A DNA stretch of 37,513 bases from the NCBI GenBank assembly GCA_964635875.1, contig CAZWRK010000032.1, positions 1 to 37,513 of the forward strand. Direction: 5' to 3'. The first letter of the stretch is position 1. Each line of letters begins with the position of its first letter. Shown here piece by piece: positions 9,126 through 15,279 of the stretch. The translations under genes were made by a program, and so were the position numbers. Below the pieces are notes generated by a model, which was not told the DNA's origin, did no database searches, and saw nothing but the letters and a program-made list of their open reading frames with translations. This DNA comes from CAZWRK01 sp964635875 (GTDB lineage: Bacteria > Pseudomonadota > Gammaproteobacteria > Burkholderiales > Aquaspirillaceae).

Positions 9126-9501
9126 TGTTGTATTTCTTCGCCATTTCCTTTGCGCGGCCGGTCAGTGAAATGGTCATCTGCACGTCATCGCCGTCTGGGA
9201 TGTCAATGGGTTGCTTCGCCTTTCCCATGACGCGGTCGAACAGTTCCCGTATGGCGTTTACTTGTGGTACTTCTCTGTACACGCGCACGGTCTCCCCATC
9301 CTTGCGTACTTCTACCCACATGCCCTTTGCGGCCTCTGTAAGCGCAATTACAACGTCTGGGAGGTGCTCGGTCAATGCAGCCACAAGCAACGCCTCTGCC
9401 TTCTGTTTGGCGAGTGTGTGTGGGGCTAGTACCCCTTTCTTGCGTCCGCCCTTCTTTGCATTGCGGCGGTTAGCTTCGATTCTCTTTTGAGATACTTGCA
9501 T
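9106..9501 (-). CDS. Terminase small subunit candidate
   Basis: 131 residues directly upstream of and overlapping the large subunit gene. The N-terminus is very basic (KRIEANRRNAKKGGRKKG) with a helix-turn-helix-like arrangement after it. The middle 'EHLPDVVIALTEAAKGMWVE' is helical, and 'REVPQVNAIRELFDRVMGKA' resembles the C-terminal part of small terminases and of DUF5681-like phage proteins. It would recognise the packaging site and recruit the large subunit. The call is based mainly on size, basic DNA-binding N-terminus and position. Confidence 0.7.
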   Translation of the reverse strand: MQVSQKRIEANRRNAKKGGRKKGVLAPHTLAKQKAEALLVAALTEHLPDVVIALTEAAKGMWVEVRKDGETVRVYREVPQVNAIRELFDRVMGKAKQPIDIPDGDDVQMTISLTGRAKEMAKKYNNEEESR

Positions 9502-9724
9502 AGGTCGGTTGTTTTCCCATTAAACCCAATGATTCTTCACGTTTGATGCGCAAGCCCCATACGTACATGGTGTACTTCCGTTGCCACGTAACCAGGTCGA
9601 GCTTGAACGTGCCAGGCTGTATCCATGTGGCGATGCGAATATACAGCGCTGCAATGAACAATAGCACTTTAAACCATGGTGCGTACACTACGTTGAGCTT
9701 GATGTGTAATGCGTCGTCGTTCAT
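9470..9724 (-). CDS. Small membrane protein, unknown function
   Basis: 84 residues, ATG at 9724 overlapping the previous stop by ATGA. A hydrophobic segment 'WFKVLLFIAALYIRIATWI' (about residues 17-35) is a likely membrane span, followed by a basic C-terminal tail. It overlaps the start of the terminase small-subunit gene by 32 bases. It is part of a tightly coupled run of very small genes (9470-10741). No family recognised; the overlap pattern is the main evidence that it is translated. Confidence 0.55.
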   Translation of the reverse strand: MNDDALHIKLNVVYAPWFKVLLFIAALYIRIATWIQPGTFKLDLVTWQRKYTMYVWGLRIKREESLGLMGKQPTYASISKENRS

Positions 9725-9861
9725 AGAGGGTACGTTTTAATAATCCACTTCACAATGTCAATCAACGGGAAAATAGGAAACACCAGGCTTACGAATCCCC
9801 AAAACACTCCCCACTTCATGAACGTATAAATCACTGCCATCCAATAAATCAGGCTTTTCAT
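9721..9861 (-). CDS. Very small membrane protein
   Basis: 46 residues if translation starts at the ATG at 9861, which overlaps the upstream stop by ATGA; the longer frame from 9927 would run far into the upstream gene and is less likely. Almost the whole peptide is hydrophobic and aromatic (MKSLIYWMAVIYTFMKWGVF then WGFVSLVFPIFPLIDIV), giving one or two membrane spans. It is coupled by ATGA to both neighbours. No family recognised. Its role is unknown; membrane location is inferred from composition. Confidence 0.5.
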   Translation of the reverse strand: MKSLIYWMAVIYTFMKWGVFWGFVSLVFPIFPLIDIVKWIIKTYPL

Positions 9862-10052
9862 AAGCGTCGCGTCGTTGTATACGGGTAAATCAAAAAAAAT
9901 GTCTTCTTGTCTCCACACTCTGTGCACTTATGTGGATACTGCGCTGGGTCTGTTAATAACGCAACGCCTTCTGGCATCATCTCTCCCTTTCCACAGGCAT
10001 CGCAGCAATAATGGACCTCGATTGTTTGTACTTCCCATTCTACTATGGACAT
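9858..10052 (-). CDS. Small zinc-finger protein
   Basis: 64 residues, ATG at 10052 one base after the upstream stop. Two CxxC knuckles, 'CCDACGKGEMMPEG' and 'HKCTECGDKK', form a probable four-cysteine zinc ribbon. The pattern is common in small phage proteins that bind DNA, RNA or host factors. It is one of about ten small zinc-binding proteins in this genome. Function not known. Confidence 0.6.
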   Translation of the reverse strand: MSIVEWEVQTIEVHYCCDACGKGEMMPEGVALLTDPAQYPHKCTECGDKKTFFLIYPYTTTRRL

Positions 10053-10053
10053 A

Positions 10054-10365
10054 TTAGTCTTTGGTTACTTGTTCCCACATGCCGTTTGGTGCAATGTTGC
10101 AACATCCGTCACACCCATGCACGCCTTTGTGATGCCCCACTCCGTGCGGGCAGAGCAGCTCTCTCCGTGCCGCCGAGCGCTGATTTAATTTCCAGATACC
10201 GTTGTGCAGGTCCTTATGTCTTGGGCAAAGGTCTTTGGTAATTTTCATCATGCCCAGGCGCGCTAAAATTGCGTGCCGCAAGCAGTTGCAACGAAATAAC
10301 CGTATTCCGCATGCCTTACACTGCATGATACCGTGCAACCACGGCTTGTATTGTTTTTTCCTCAT
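10054..10365 (-). CDS. Cys/His-rich small protein
   Basis: 103 residues, ATG at 10365 overlapping the upstream stop by ATGA. Rich in possible zinc ligands: 'MQCKACGIRLFRCNCLRH' near the N-terminus, 'LCPRHKD' in the middle and 'CPHGVGHHKGVHGCDGCC' near the C-terminus, enough for two or three zinc sites. No named family recognised. It belongs to the coupled cluster of small genes between the methyltransferase and the terminase. Confidence 0.55.
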   Translation of the reverse strand: MRKKQYKPWLHGIMQCKACGIRLFRCNCLRHAILARLGMMKITKDLCPRHKDLHNGIWKLNQRSAARRELLCPHGVGHHKGVHGCDGCCNIAPNGMWEQVTKD

Positions 10366-10493
10366 AGGTCTTCGTAATCTTCAAAATGAAATCCCTCGAA
10401 TCCCACCGGCACCTTGCGCAGGATTGGGTGGTCGTGGCGACAGTCTTTTTTCGCGTGCCACTTCGGGTCGTAGGGCTTTTCTTCATCGATCAT
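10362..10493 (-). CDS. 43-residue protein, unknown
   Basis: A 43-residue frame that starts MIDEEKPYDPKWHAKKDCRH and ends in a Phe/Asp/Glu-rich tail. ATG at 10493 overlaps the stop of the gene above by ATGA, and its own stop overlaps the start of the gene below by ATGA. This double coupling, with no gap and no other candidate in the interval, is the evidence that it is real. No function visible. Confidence 0.5.
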   Translation of the reverse strand: MIDEEKPYDPKWHAKKDCRHDHPILRKVPVGFEGFHFEDYEDL

Positions 10494-10741
10494 ATGGATA
10501 TTATGTCCATTGTTACAAGCGCCGTTGATTCTACTTTGCACAATTTGATTATTGTATAAATACGGCCATCAGTAGGTTGTTGCTTTTGAATACGCACAAT
10601 TTCATATCCACGGTCTCTTAATTCCTGTAGGTTATGTGGGAGGTTATAGCTATCCAAAAGAAACTTGATTACCTCCTCTTGTTTTGCATAAAACCCTTCA
10701 CTTGCCTCTTGTATTTTTTCTTCGAGCATTTTGTTTAGCAT
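10490..10741 (-). CDS. Small helical protein, unknown
   Basis: 83 residues when started at the ATG at 10741, which overlaps the end of the methyltransferase frame by seven bases; a longer frame from 10798 would lie inside that gene. The N-terminal half is a charged helix (MLNKMLEEKIQEASEGFYAK) and the C-terminal half has 'LRDRGYEIVRIQKQQP' and 'IYTIIKLCKV', a beta pattern. No family recognised. Coupled to the methyltransferase above and the small gene below. Confidence 0.55.
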   Translation of the reverse strand: MLNKMLEEKIQEASEGFYAKQEEVIKFLLDSYNLPHNLQELRDRGYEIVRIQKQQPTDGRIYTIIKLCKVESTALVTMDIISI

Positions 10742-12000
10742 ATTTTCTTCGCTTTCTCGCCGGTCTTCTGTTCCCAGCGTCGGATTATAACGTCGCAATA
10801 TCTCGGGTCTAATTCCATGGTGTAGCAGCTGCGTCCGAGGCTCTCGGCCACAATCAGCGTGCTGCCGCTCCCTCCGAATAAATCCAGTATCACGTCTCCC
10901 AGCTTGCTGCTGTTGCGCACAAAATGCTCTACAAGTGCGAGCGGCTTCATGGTCGGGTGCTGTTCGTTAGCGCTCGGCTTCGCCACGCGCACTATGGTCG
11001 TGTTGTCACCGTTGCGCATCTTGTTCACCATGGCTATCAGCTGTGGCTTACTCAGGCTTTTCAGGTCGATGTTGTCGTCTATCACGGTCTTCTTGTCGAA
11101 GTCTCCGTACCAGGCGTGCTTCTTGCCTTCCTTCCAGCCGTAGAGGATTGGCTCGTGCTGCCACTGGTAGTCTTGGCGTCCGAGCACCATGCTGTTTTTC
11201 ACCCAAATAATGCACTGTTTGCACATGAATCCAGCGTCGATAAAGGCTTTGCGGAAATTCAAACCCTCACTGTCTGCGTGCGCGATGTACACGCCACCTC
11301 CCTCAACAACGAATGTGTGCATATTGGTGAATGCATCCAGGAGGAACTGGTAAAAATCTGCATTTTCCATATTGTCGTTTTCTATCTTCAGGCCGTTTCC
11401 GCCTTCGTAGTTCACGTTGTATGGAGGGTCAGTAAAAACCATATTTGCCATGGCTCCGCCCATGAGTTTTTCAACATCTGCAAAATCTGTAGCGCTCCCA
11501 CACATGAGGCGGTGGCTTCCCAATTGGAAAACATCACCTGGCTGTATGTCAGTCTGTTCTGTGACGTCTGGCACGTTATTATCGTCCTCTGGGTCTATCT
11601 TCTCTGTGATGGCGTCAATGAGCTTGCTGATTTCTTCCTCGTCAAAGCCGGAGAGCGCGCGCATTTGCTCGTCCATGTCCTGCAACAATTGGCCCAGGAG
11701 CTTTTTGTCCCATTCGCCAGATATGCGGTTCAGTGCAACGTTCAAAGCCTGCTCGCGTTCTGGAGATAAATCCACCACAACAACATCAATGGACTCATCG
11801 CCCATGCCTAAATCCAACATGGCGCGCACACGCTGGTGCCCGCCTACGATGGTGTTTGTTTGCTTGTTCCAAATGACCGGCTGAACGTAGCCGAACTCTT
11901 GAATGCTCTCTTTGAGTTTCGCCAGTTCCTTTGCAGAAATCTTGCGGGGATTATACTCCGAAGCTCGCAGGGAGCTGACCTTGAATTTCTTTGTTTGCAT
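10735..12000 (-). CDS. ParB-domain DNA methyltransferase (N6-adenine or N4-cytosine, beta class)
   Basis: 421 residues. Residues about 1-110 form a ParB/sulfiredoxin-like domain with 'SEYNPRKISAKELAKLKESI' and the box 'IVGGHQRVRAMLDLG'. The C-terminal methyltransferase has the catalytic motif DPPY (in 'MVFTDPPYNVNYEGG', about residues 190-205) before the AdoMet motif 'VILDLFGGSGSTLIVAESLG' (about 375-395), the order of the beta class. It transfers methyl groups from AdoMet to DNA, probably protecting phage DNA from restriction or marking it. It lacks the helix-turn-helix domain that lets plasmid or chromosomal ParB bind parS. No cognate restriction enzyme is visible. Confidence 0.9.
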   Translation of the reverse strand: MQTKKFKVSSLRASEYNPRKISAKELAKLKESIQEFGYVQPVIWNKQTNTIVGGHQRVRAMLDLGMGDESIDVVVVDLSPEREQALNVALNRISGEWDKKLLGQLLQDMDEQMRALSGFDEEEISKLIDAITEKIDPEDDNNVPDVTEQTDIQPGDVFQLGSHRLMCGSATDFADVEKLMGGAMANMVFTDPPYNVNYEGGNGLKIENDNMENADFYQFLLDAFTNMHTFVVEGGGVYIAHADSEGLNFRKAFIDAGFMCKQCIIWVKNSMVLGRQDYQWQHEPILYGWKEGKKHAWYGDFDKKTVIDDNIDLKSLSKPQLIAMVNKMRNGDNTTIVRVAKPSANEQHPTMKPLALVEHFVRNSSKLGDVILDLFGGSGSTLIVAESLGRSCYTMELDPRYCDVIIRRWEQKTGEKAKKIC

Positions 12001-12278
12001 ATAAAAATGTTCATTTTGACAGAAAACTACGAACGGCTTGGCGTGCAGTCACAGGCTAGTTGATTCCCTGTGACGATTCGATACGCTTCGCTGGTGGGAG
12101 AGGATGCGAAACCCCCAGCTAATGGAAAAAATGCGCATTTCCATCACATTCCTAAACCGTTCGCATATACGTTTCTGCGTGAGCAATGGCTCAAACGTTC
12201 AGCCTAGGACTTCACGCTTTCAACTTGTTGAGAGCAATATACTCACCAAATGGATTTTACTACATGCAATCGAAATGT
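12001..12278. other. Non-coding, hairpin-rich intergenic region
   Basis: No credible gene on either strand. It holds at least four inverted repeats. GTCACAGG (12048-12055) pairs perfectly with CCTGTGAC (12067-12074). GCTGG-T-GGG (12090-12098) pairs with CCC-CCAGC (12112-12119). TGGAAA (12123-12128) pairs with TTTCCA (12138-12143). GCTTTCAAC (12216-12224) pairs with GTTGAGAGC (12227-12235) as a near-palindrome with a 2-base centre. None is followed by a T tract on either strand, so they are not simple terminators. Candidates are a structured leader of the methyltransferase message, operators, or a replication/packaging site. Confidence 0.5.
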
Positions 12279-12602
12279 TCAAACTTGAATGTGGCAAAAT
12301 GCGCAAAAATCCATATCACCAATCGCAAGGAGGAGCTGGCTATGGCAAAGCTGACAGGCCTTATCTGCCTTTTGTGGCGCTTTGAGCATGAGGTGGTCGC
12401 CCACAGGACGCTCCGTGCGTTCACACGGCTGCATTACAGCGTTATTCTCCTTTTCCTGCTTCATACGTGCCAGATTGTCACGAAAACGCAACACAAACTC
12501 GCTGATCATTTCAGCTTCCTCTTTTGAATCAACGACAAAACGCATCACAAGTTGTTGTTTTGGTGGTAGGTTATTTCCTTGATTGAATGGTACAAACATC
12601 AT
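12279..12602 (-). CDS. Small protein with C-terminal zinc finger
   Basis: 107 residues if started at the ATG at 12602, which overlaps the upstream stop by ATGA; frames from 12656 or 12617 are also open. The N-terminal part has 'LPPKQQLVMRFVVDSKEEAE' and a helix 'MISEFVLRFRDNLARMKQEK'. The C-terminus carries 'CQLCHSQLLLAIGDMDFCAF' followed by CH, i.e. CxxC...CxxC ligands of a zinc ribbon. No family recognised; the zinc site suggests nucleic-acid or protein binding. Confidence 0.6.
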   Translation of the reverse strand: MMFVPFNQGNNLPPKQQLVMRFVVDSKEEAEMISEFVLRFRDNLARMKQEKENNAVMQPCERTERPVGDHLMLKAPQKADKACQLCHSQLLLAIGDMDFCAFCHIQV

Positions 12603-12847
12603 ACTTGTGGTTTCCATGAATTGGATTTTTTCAGTTGTGGCAATGGCCGCGGCCATAACAATGTGTCCCTAGGATGCAACAATGCCACGGCTTTAGCAAG
12701 ATGCCGTGGCTTTACGTAGTGGAGCGTTTCAGCTCCGTCATATGCGCGGTGACGAATAACCCAGTAATCAAAGTCTCGCCATATGCTTCGAGATGGCGTG
12801 CAGATAAGTTCCTCTGTGTACGATATTTTGCTTGCACATATTCCCAT
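12599..12847 (-). CDS. 82-residue protein, unknown
   Basis: Starts at the ATG at 12847 (MGICASKISYTEELICTPSR), with an alternative TTG at 12853; its stop overlaps the next start by ATGA, supporting translation of both. The middle 'WRDFDYWVIRHRAYDGAETL' followed by 'HYVKPRHLAKAVALLHP' looks like a compact alpha/beta domain. A 7-bp inverted repeat (CCACGGC at 12682-12688 pairing with GCCGTGG) lies inside the frame. It is the first gene downstream of the parS-like site and the long hairpin. No function recognised. Confidence 0.55.
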   Translation of the reverse strand: MGICASKISYTEELICTPSRSIWRDFDYWVIRHRAYDGAETLHYVKPRHLAKAVALLHPRDTLLWPRPLPQLKKSNSWKPQV

Positions 12848-12880
12848 AAACAAAGGCTAATGCTTAGACATCGACGAGCA

Positions 12881-12907
12881 GAGGTGTCCGATTTTTTCGG
12901 ACACCTC
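12881..12907. repeat. 10-bp perfect hairpin, copy 1 of a repeated element
   Basis: GAGGTGTCCG (12881-12890) pairs perfectly with CGGACACCTC (12898-12907) around the loop ATTTTTT. The core 19-mer GTCCGATTTTTTCGGACAC (12886-12904) recurs exactly at 25357-25375. No T tract follows on either strand, so it is not a standard intrinsic terminator. It lies in the intergenic gap between the endolysin stop and the start at 12847, 20 bases from the parS-like palindrome. A protein-binding site or RNA structure is more likely. Confidence 0.6.
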
Positions 12908-12926
12908 AACTTTACGATTTTTGCGT

Positions 12927-12946
12927 ATTGTTCCACGTGGAACAAT
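12927..12946. other. parS-like centromere palindrome
   Basis: ATTGTTCCACGTGGAACAAT is a perfect 20-bp palindrome. Its central 16-mer TGTTCCACGTGGAACA (12929-12944) fits the bacterial chromosomal parS consensus TGTTNCACGTGNAACA at every defined position and equals the pseudomonad-type variant except for the last base. parS is bound by ParB, which spreads and works with ParA and SMC in chromosome segregation. It is intergenic, just past the endolysin stop. The ParB-domain protein in this window is a methyltransferase without a parS-binding domain and no ParA is seen, so a host ParB would be the likely reader. Confidence 0.7.
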
Positions 12947-12958
12947 CCACGGTGTGGA

Positions 12959-13663
12959 CTATTTCTTGTCGTCGAATTGACGAGCGGACTGCACGCGAAC
13001 GTACTTGTCCTTCTTCGATTCTTCCTCTGTAATTTGAGGAATACCTGCCATGCGCATGATAATTGCAAGCGCTTGGCTGTCTGCCCAGATTGTACGTCTG
13101 AGAGCGTCAGGGTCTTTTCCGAGCACGTCTGCATCAGCAAACAATGCACCGTCAGTATTGCGTTGGCGCAATGATTCACAGCCTGCCTTCACAGCTTCTA
13201 CAAGCGCGTATGCGGCATCAAGTTTTTGTTGTTGTTCTTGTGTCATATCGTTATCGTTACTTTTAAGTCGAAGCCAACCCATGATTCCATTGTAGGTGTG
13301 TCGAACGAACCCACACGGCTCATCCAATGGCCAATTTTGGTCAAATCCAAGGAAACCATTTTCGTCGCCGTCCTCTGCGCAAATATCAATGTGTCCATTT
13401 CTACCAACGGAAGAATCCCAAACAGGATAGTCACCTTTGCGAGGATATACACCAGTTTTTCGCTCAATCCACACATACGCATCACCAGCGCGCGTAGGAA
13501 AATCAATAGCATTTGCATGCTCAATAATCGGTTGACCGTCAACATCTCGCATGTGGCCATTTGCGTTGTCCACGCATTCGTTGTCTGCGTTTGGTCCAGC
13601 AACTTCGTGCTTTCGACCATTCCACTCGGCAAAATATTGATCTGAGGTTTGAAGTTTTGTCAT
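12959..13663 (-). CDS. CHAP-type endolysin (peptidoglycan hydrolase)
   Basis: 234 residues. The N-terminal half has the CHAP signature: catalytic Cys30 in 'NADNECVDNANGHM', 'PRKGDYPVWDSSVGRNGH' with catalytic His91, and 'FLGFDQNWP' with Asn110 as the likely third residue, ending 'VRHTYNGIMGWLRLK' (about 125-135). CHAP enzymes are cysteine amidases or endopeptidases that cut peptidoglycan. No signal peptide is visible, so release would need a holin. The C-terminal 100 residues are helical and may bind the wall or regulate. ATG at 13663 overlaps the HNH stop by ATGA. Unusually, it is far from the holin-like genes at 25406-26230. Confidence 0.8.
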   Translation of the reverse strand: MTKLQTSDQYFAEWNGRKHEVAGPNADNECVDNANGHMRDVDGQPIIEHANAIDFPTRAGDAYVWIERKTGVYPRKGDYPVWDSSVGRNGHIDICAEDGDENGFLGFDQNWPLDEPCGFVRHTYNGIMGWLRLKSNDNDMTQEQQQKLDAAYALVEAVKAGCESLRQRNTDGALFADADVLGKDPDALRRTIWADSQALAIIMRMAGIPQITEEESKKDKYVRVQSARQFDDKK

Positions 13664-13983
13664 GGTTGTATTTTATCACCGTAAATGGTTTTTAGATAGT
13701 CCCTCTGACGAGCAAAGCTTGCCTTTGGGTATTTGGCAAGCTCTTGATCTGACGCTCTCTGTAATGCCAGGAATTCGTTTATACGCTTGTTGAGGCCTTT
13801 ATCGAGGTGATGATGCCAACACAGAGGAATAATCGCCCACCGCTCGTTTATTTGGCTCCCGGCGTATTGCATTGCGTGCTCCCACGTTATTCTTCCTTTG
13901 CAATCAGTTCCTTTTCGCGCACATTTTTTGTAGTACGGTTCTTTAGCGAGCTGATTTCTCAGATTTTTTGGTATCGGGTTCAC
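13660..13983 (-). CDS. HNH endonuclease-like protein
   Basis: 107 residues; the frame opens at a GTG (13983) with no earlier ATG, and it overlaps the upstream gene by 41 bases. Motifs: 'KKCARKGTDCKGRITWEHAM' (zinc-ligand cysteines and the first His of the HNH core) and 'INERWAIIPLCWHHHLDKG' (second core His residues). It would act as a metal-dependent nicking or cutting enzyme; in phages such proteins often assist terminase or recombination. It is coupled to the endolysin gene. The HNH fold is well supported, its role is inferred. Confidence 0.7.
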   Translation of the reverse strand: MNPIPKNLRNQLAKEPYYKKCARKGTDCKGRITWEHAMQYAGSQINERWAIIPLCWHHHLDKGLNKRINEFLALQRASDQELAKYPKASFARQRDYLKTIYGDKIQP

Positions 13984-14152
13984 TTTTTTTGTTCGATTTT
14001 GGCTTTCGTTTCATCGTGTACTCTCTGTCCCAGTATGGGGTTCGACAATTGTGATTTGCACAACGTTGTGGTTTCTTTTTTCCGTATTGAATCCAGCGCT
14101 TACCGCATCGTGTGCACACATTCCAAATTGTTCCGCATGATTTACATTTCAT
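13943..14152 (-). CDS. Zinc-ribbon protein with basic tail (paralogue of 20464-20604)
   Basis: 69 residues, ATG at 14152. It has 'MKCKSCGTIWNVCTRCGKRW' then 'CANHNCRTPYWDREYTMKR' and a Lys/Ser-rich tail. The order CxxC-CxRCGxxW-C...C-(S/T)PYW is shared with the 46-residue protein at 20464-20604 on the other strand, so the two are probably paralogues in opposite transcription blocks. The 'PYW' zinc-ribbon form is seen in small DNA-binding proteins. Function unknown. Confidence 0.65.
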   Translation of the reverse strand: MKCKSCGTIWNVCTRCGKRWIQYGKKKPQRCANHNCRTPYWDREYTMKRKPKSNKKSEPDTKKSEKSAR

Positions 14153-14206
14153 TTTTTTGTGGCTAATTGTGTGTATATTGCTATGTTATACCCTTTTTGT
14201 GTAAAG

Positions 14207-15136
14207 TCAAATGTTTTTGTCCACAGGTTTATCAAACTGAGTCTGGCACTCACAGTACGCGGCATTGCCATTTTCCAAGCGAATAAACCGTGCACCTTTG
14301 CAAATATCGCAGTTTTCTGCGGCCTCCGAGCGCTTGCGTGCATCGGTTGCATCTTCTAGGAATTGATTGGGTTGGCCCTGCGACTGCCCAGAGTCTTGGC
14401 GCTTCGCATGTTGCCGTTCCCAGTAGACACGCACCTGTGCTTCTTTCTCTCGCAGCTGGAATGGTGTCGTAACCACAGGGGCGAATGAGTCACCTTGAAT
14501 CTTGCATGCGTATTTAGTCAGCGCGATTGCCTTTTCTTCTCCCAACTTGTCCACTAGGTCCTGTGCTGCTTTACGCTGCGTTGTGTTGCCGTAGTTGATC
14601 GTCGGGTTTACGGTCATTTGGAATGCTTCAAATATTGGCTTTACTTGGTCTGGTTTTTTCTCCTCATCCCCAGCGGCCTCGGACGCTGGTATATTATTCT
14701 TTACTATTCTTTCTTTCTTTACATTCTTGTTAGTGGTCCGTCTGTGGTTCCTCTGTGGTACCGTCTGTGGCGTCGTTTGTGGTACCGTCTGTGGTTCCTC
14801 TGATTGGTACCTTTCGTAGTTTAGTATTGTTATTATTGATGATTTGTTATTTTTCTGTGGCGCTATCTGCTGTTCTTTTTCGAGGTCCAAAAAGAGCCTT
14901 GCGACTCGCTTTCGACCCCACTTCCACCTTGATGCCAACCTACGCTGTGACCAGCCTACTTGTCCGCGCTTCACAATGATTTTATTTCCACGAACATAAA
15001 TATACCCGTCCTTGTAATTGGCCAACAAAAGTAGGTCTATCCATGCTTGCCCGCGTGTAAACGGCTCAGACGTCCACATACTATTGTGTTCGATCTGACG
15101 GTGTAGTTTTATCCATCCTGAATCTTTTATGGACAT
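14207..15136 (-). CDS. Replication initiator/organiser-like protein
   Basis: 309 residues. The N-terminus 'GWIKLHRQIEHNSMW' and 'RGQVGWSQRRLASRWKWGRKRVARLF' (helix-turn-helix, about residues 57-85) match the winged-helix domain at the start of many phage replication-organiser (DnaD/O-like) proteins. A low-complexity Gln/Thr/Pro linker (about 113-135) follows, then a helical domain and a C-terminal zinc knuckle, 'CDICKGARFI ... AYCECQ'. It probably binds the nearby origin and recruits host helicase. It is the first gene of the minus-strand block, next to the DnaA-box cluster at 15197-15226. No helicase or polymerase gene is seen in this window. Confidence 0.65.
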   Translation of the reverse strand: MSIKDSGWIKLHRQIEHNSMWTSEPFTRGQAWIDLLLLANYKDGYIYVRGNKIIVKRGQVGWSQRRLASRWKWGRKRVARLFLDLEKEQQIAPQKNNKSSIITILNYERYQSEEPQTVPQTTPQTVPQRNHRRTTNKNVKKERIVKNNIPASEAAGDEEKKPDQVKPIFEAFQMTVNPTINYGNTTQRKAAQDLVDKLGEEKAIALTKYACKIQGDSFAPVVTTPFQLREKEAQVRVYWERQHAKRQDSGQSQGQPNQFLEDATDARKRSEAAENCDICKGARFIRLENGNAAYCECQTQFDKPVDKNI

Positions 15137-15279
15137 GTGTTTGCTTTCTAATTATTATGACTATACTACACTATCCATTTCGTGTGTAGTCATGCCTGTG
15201 GATATACCTGTGCATAGTGTGGATAACTTCACTTGCGTTATATCCATTTCATGTGTATACTAAAACTACGAATTAAAAA
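15137..15279. promoter_or_regulatory. Divergent intergenic control region and candidate replication origin
   Basis: The gap between the divergent blocks. The left part (15140-15180) is AT-rich. ACTACAC (15165-15171) and GTGTAGT (15184-15190) form a perfect 7-bp inverted repeat, a possible operator. Three tandem 9-mers follow on the plus strand: TGTGGATAT (15197-15205), TGTGCATAG (15209-15217) and TGTGGATAA (15218-15226). The last is a perfect DnaA box (reverse complement TTATCCACA); the others differ at one and two positions. The 17-mer at 15172-15188 recurs with one change at 15241-15257. AT-rich DNA plus DnaA boxes beside a replication initiator gene is a classical origin layout. Confidence 0.55.
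15218..15261 (+). promoter_or_regulatory. Early promoter P1 with upstream DnaA box
   Basis: TGTGGATAA (15218-15226), 6 bases, -35 TTGCGT (15233-15238), 17-base spacer, -10 TATACT (15256-15261). Expected start of transcription about 15268, giving a 12-base leader before the ATG at 15280. The same arrangement with identical spacing occurs at 19860-19903 and 21145-21188. Confidence 0.8.

Noticed and set aside
10924..11769. 281-codon plus-strand frame
   Set aside because: It lies antisense to the methyltransferase, whose motifs are clear; composition is that of a shadow frame (Val/His/Leu-rich) with no recognisable domain.
12682..12706. CCACGGC/GCCGTGG inverted repeat as a regulatory hairpin
   Set aside because: It is inside a coding frame and has no T tract; possibly by chance.
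12881..12907. Intrinsic terminator
   Set aside because: The stem is perfect, but neither strand has a T tract after it, and the T run is in the loop.
13943..15136. Toxin-antitoxin or restriction pair around the HNH gene
   Set aside because: Neighbours are a replication gene, a zinc ribbon and an endolysin in one coupled unit; no restriction or antitoxin features seen.
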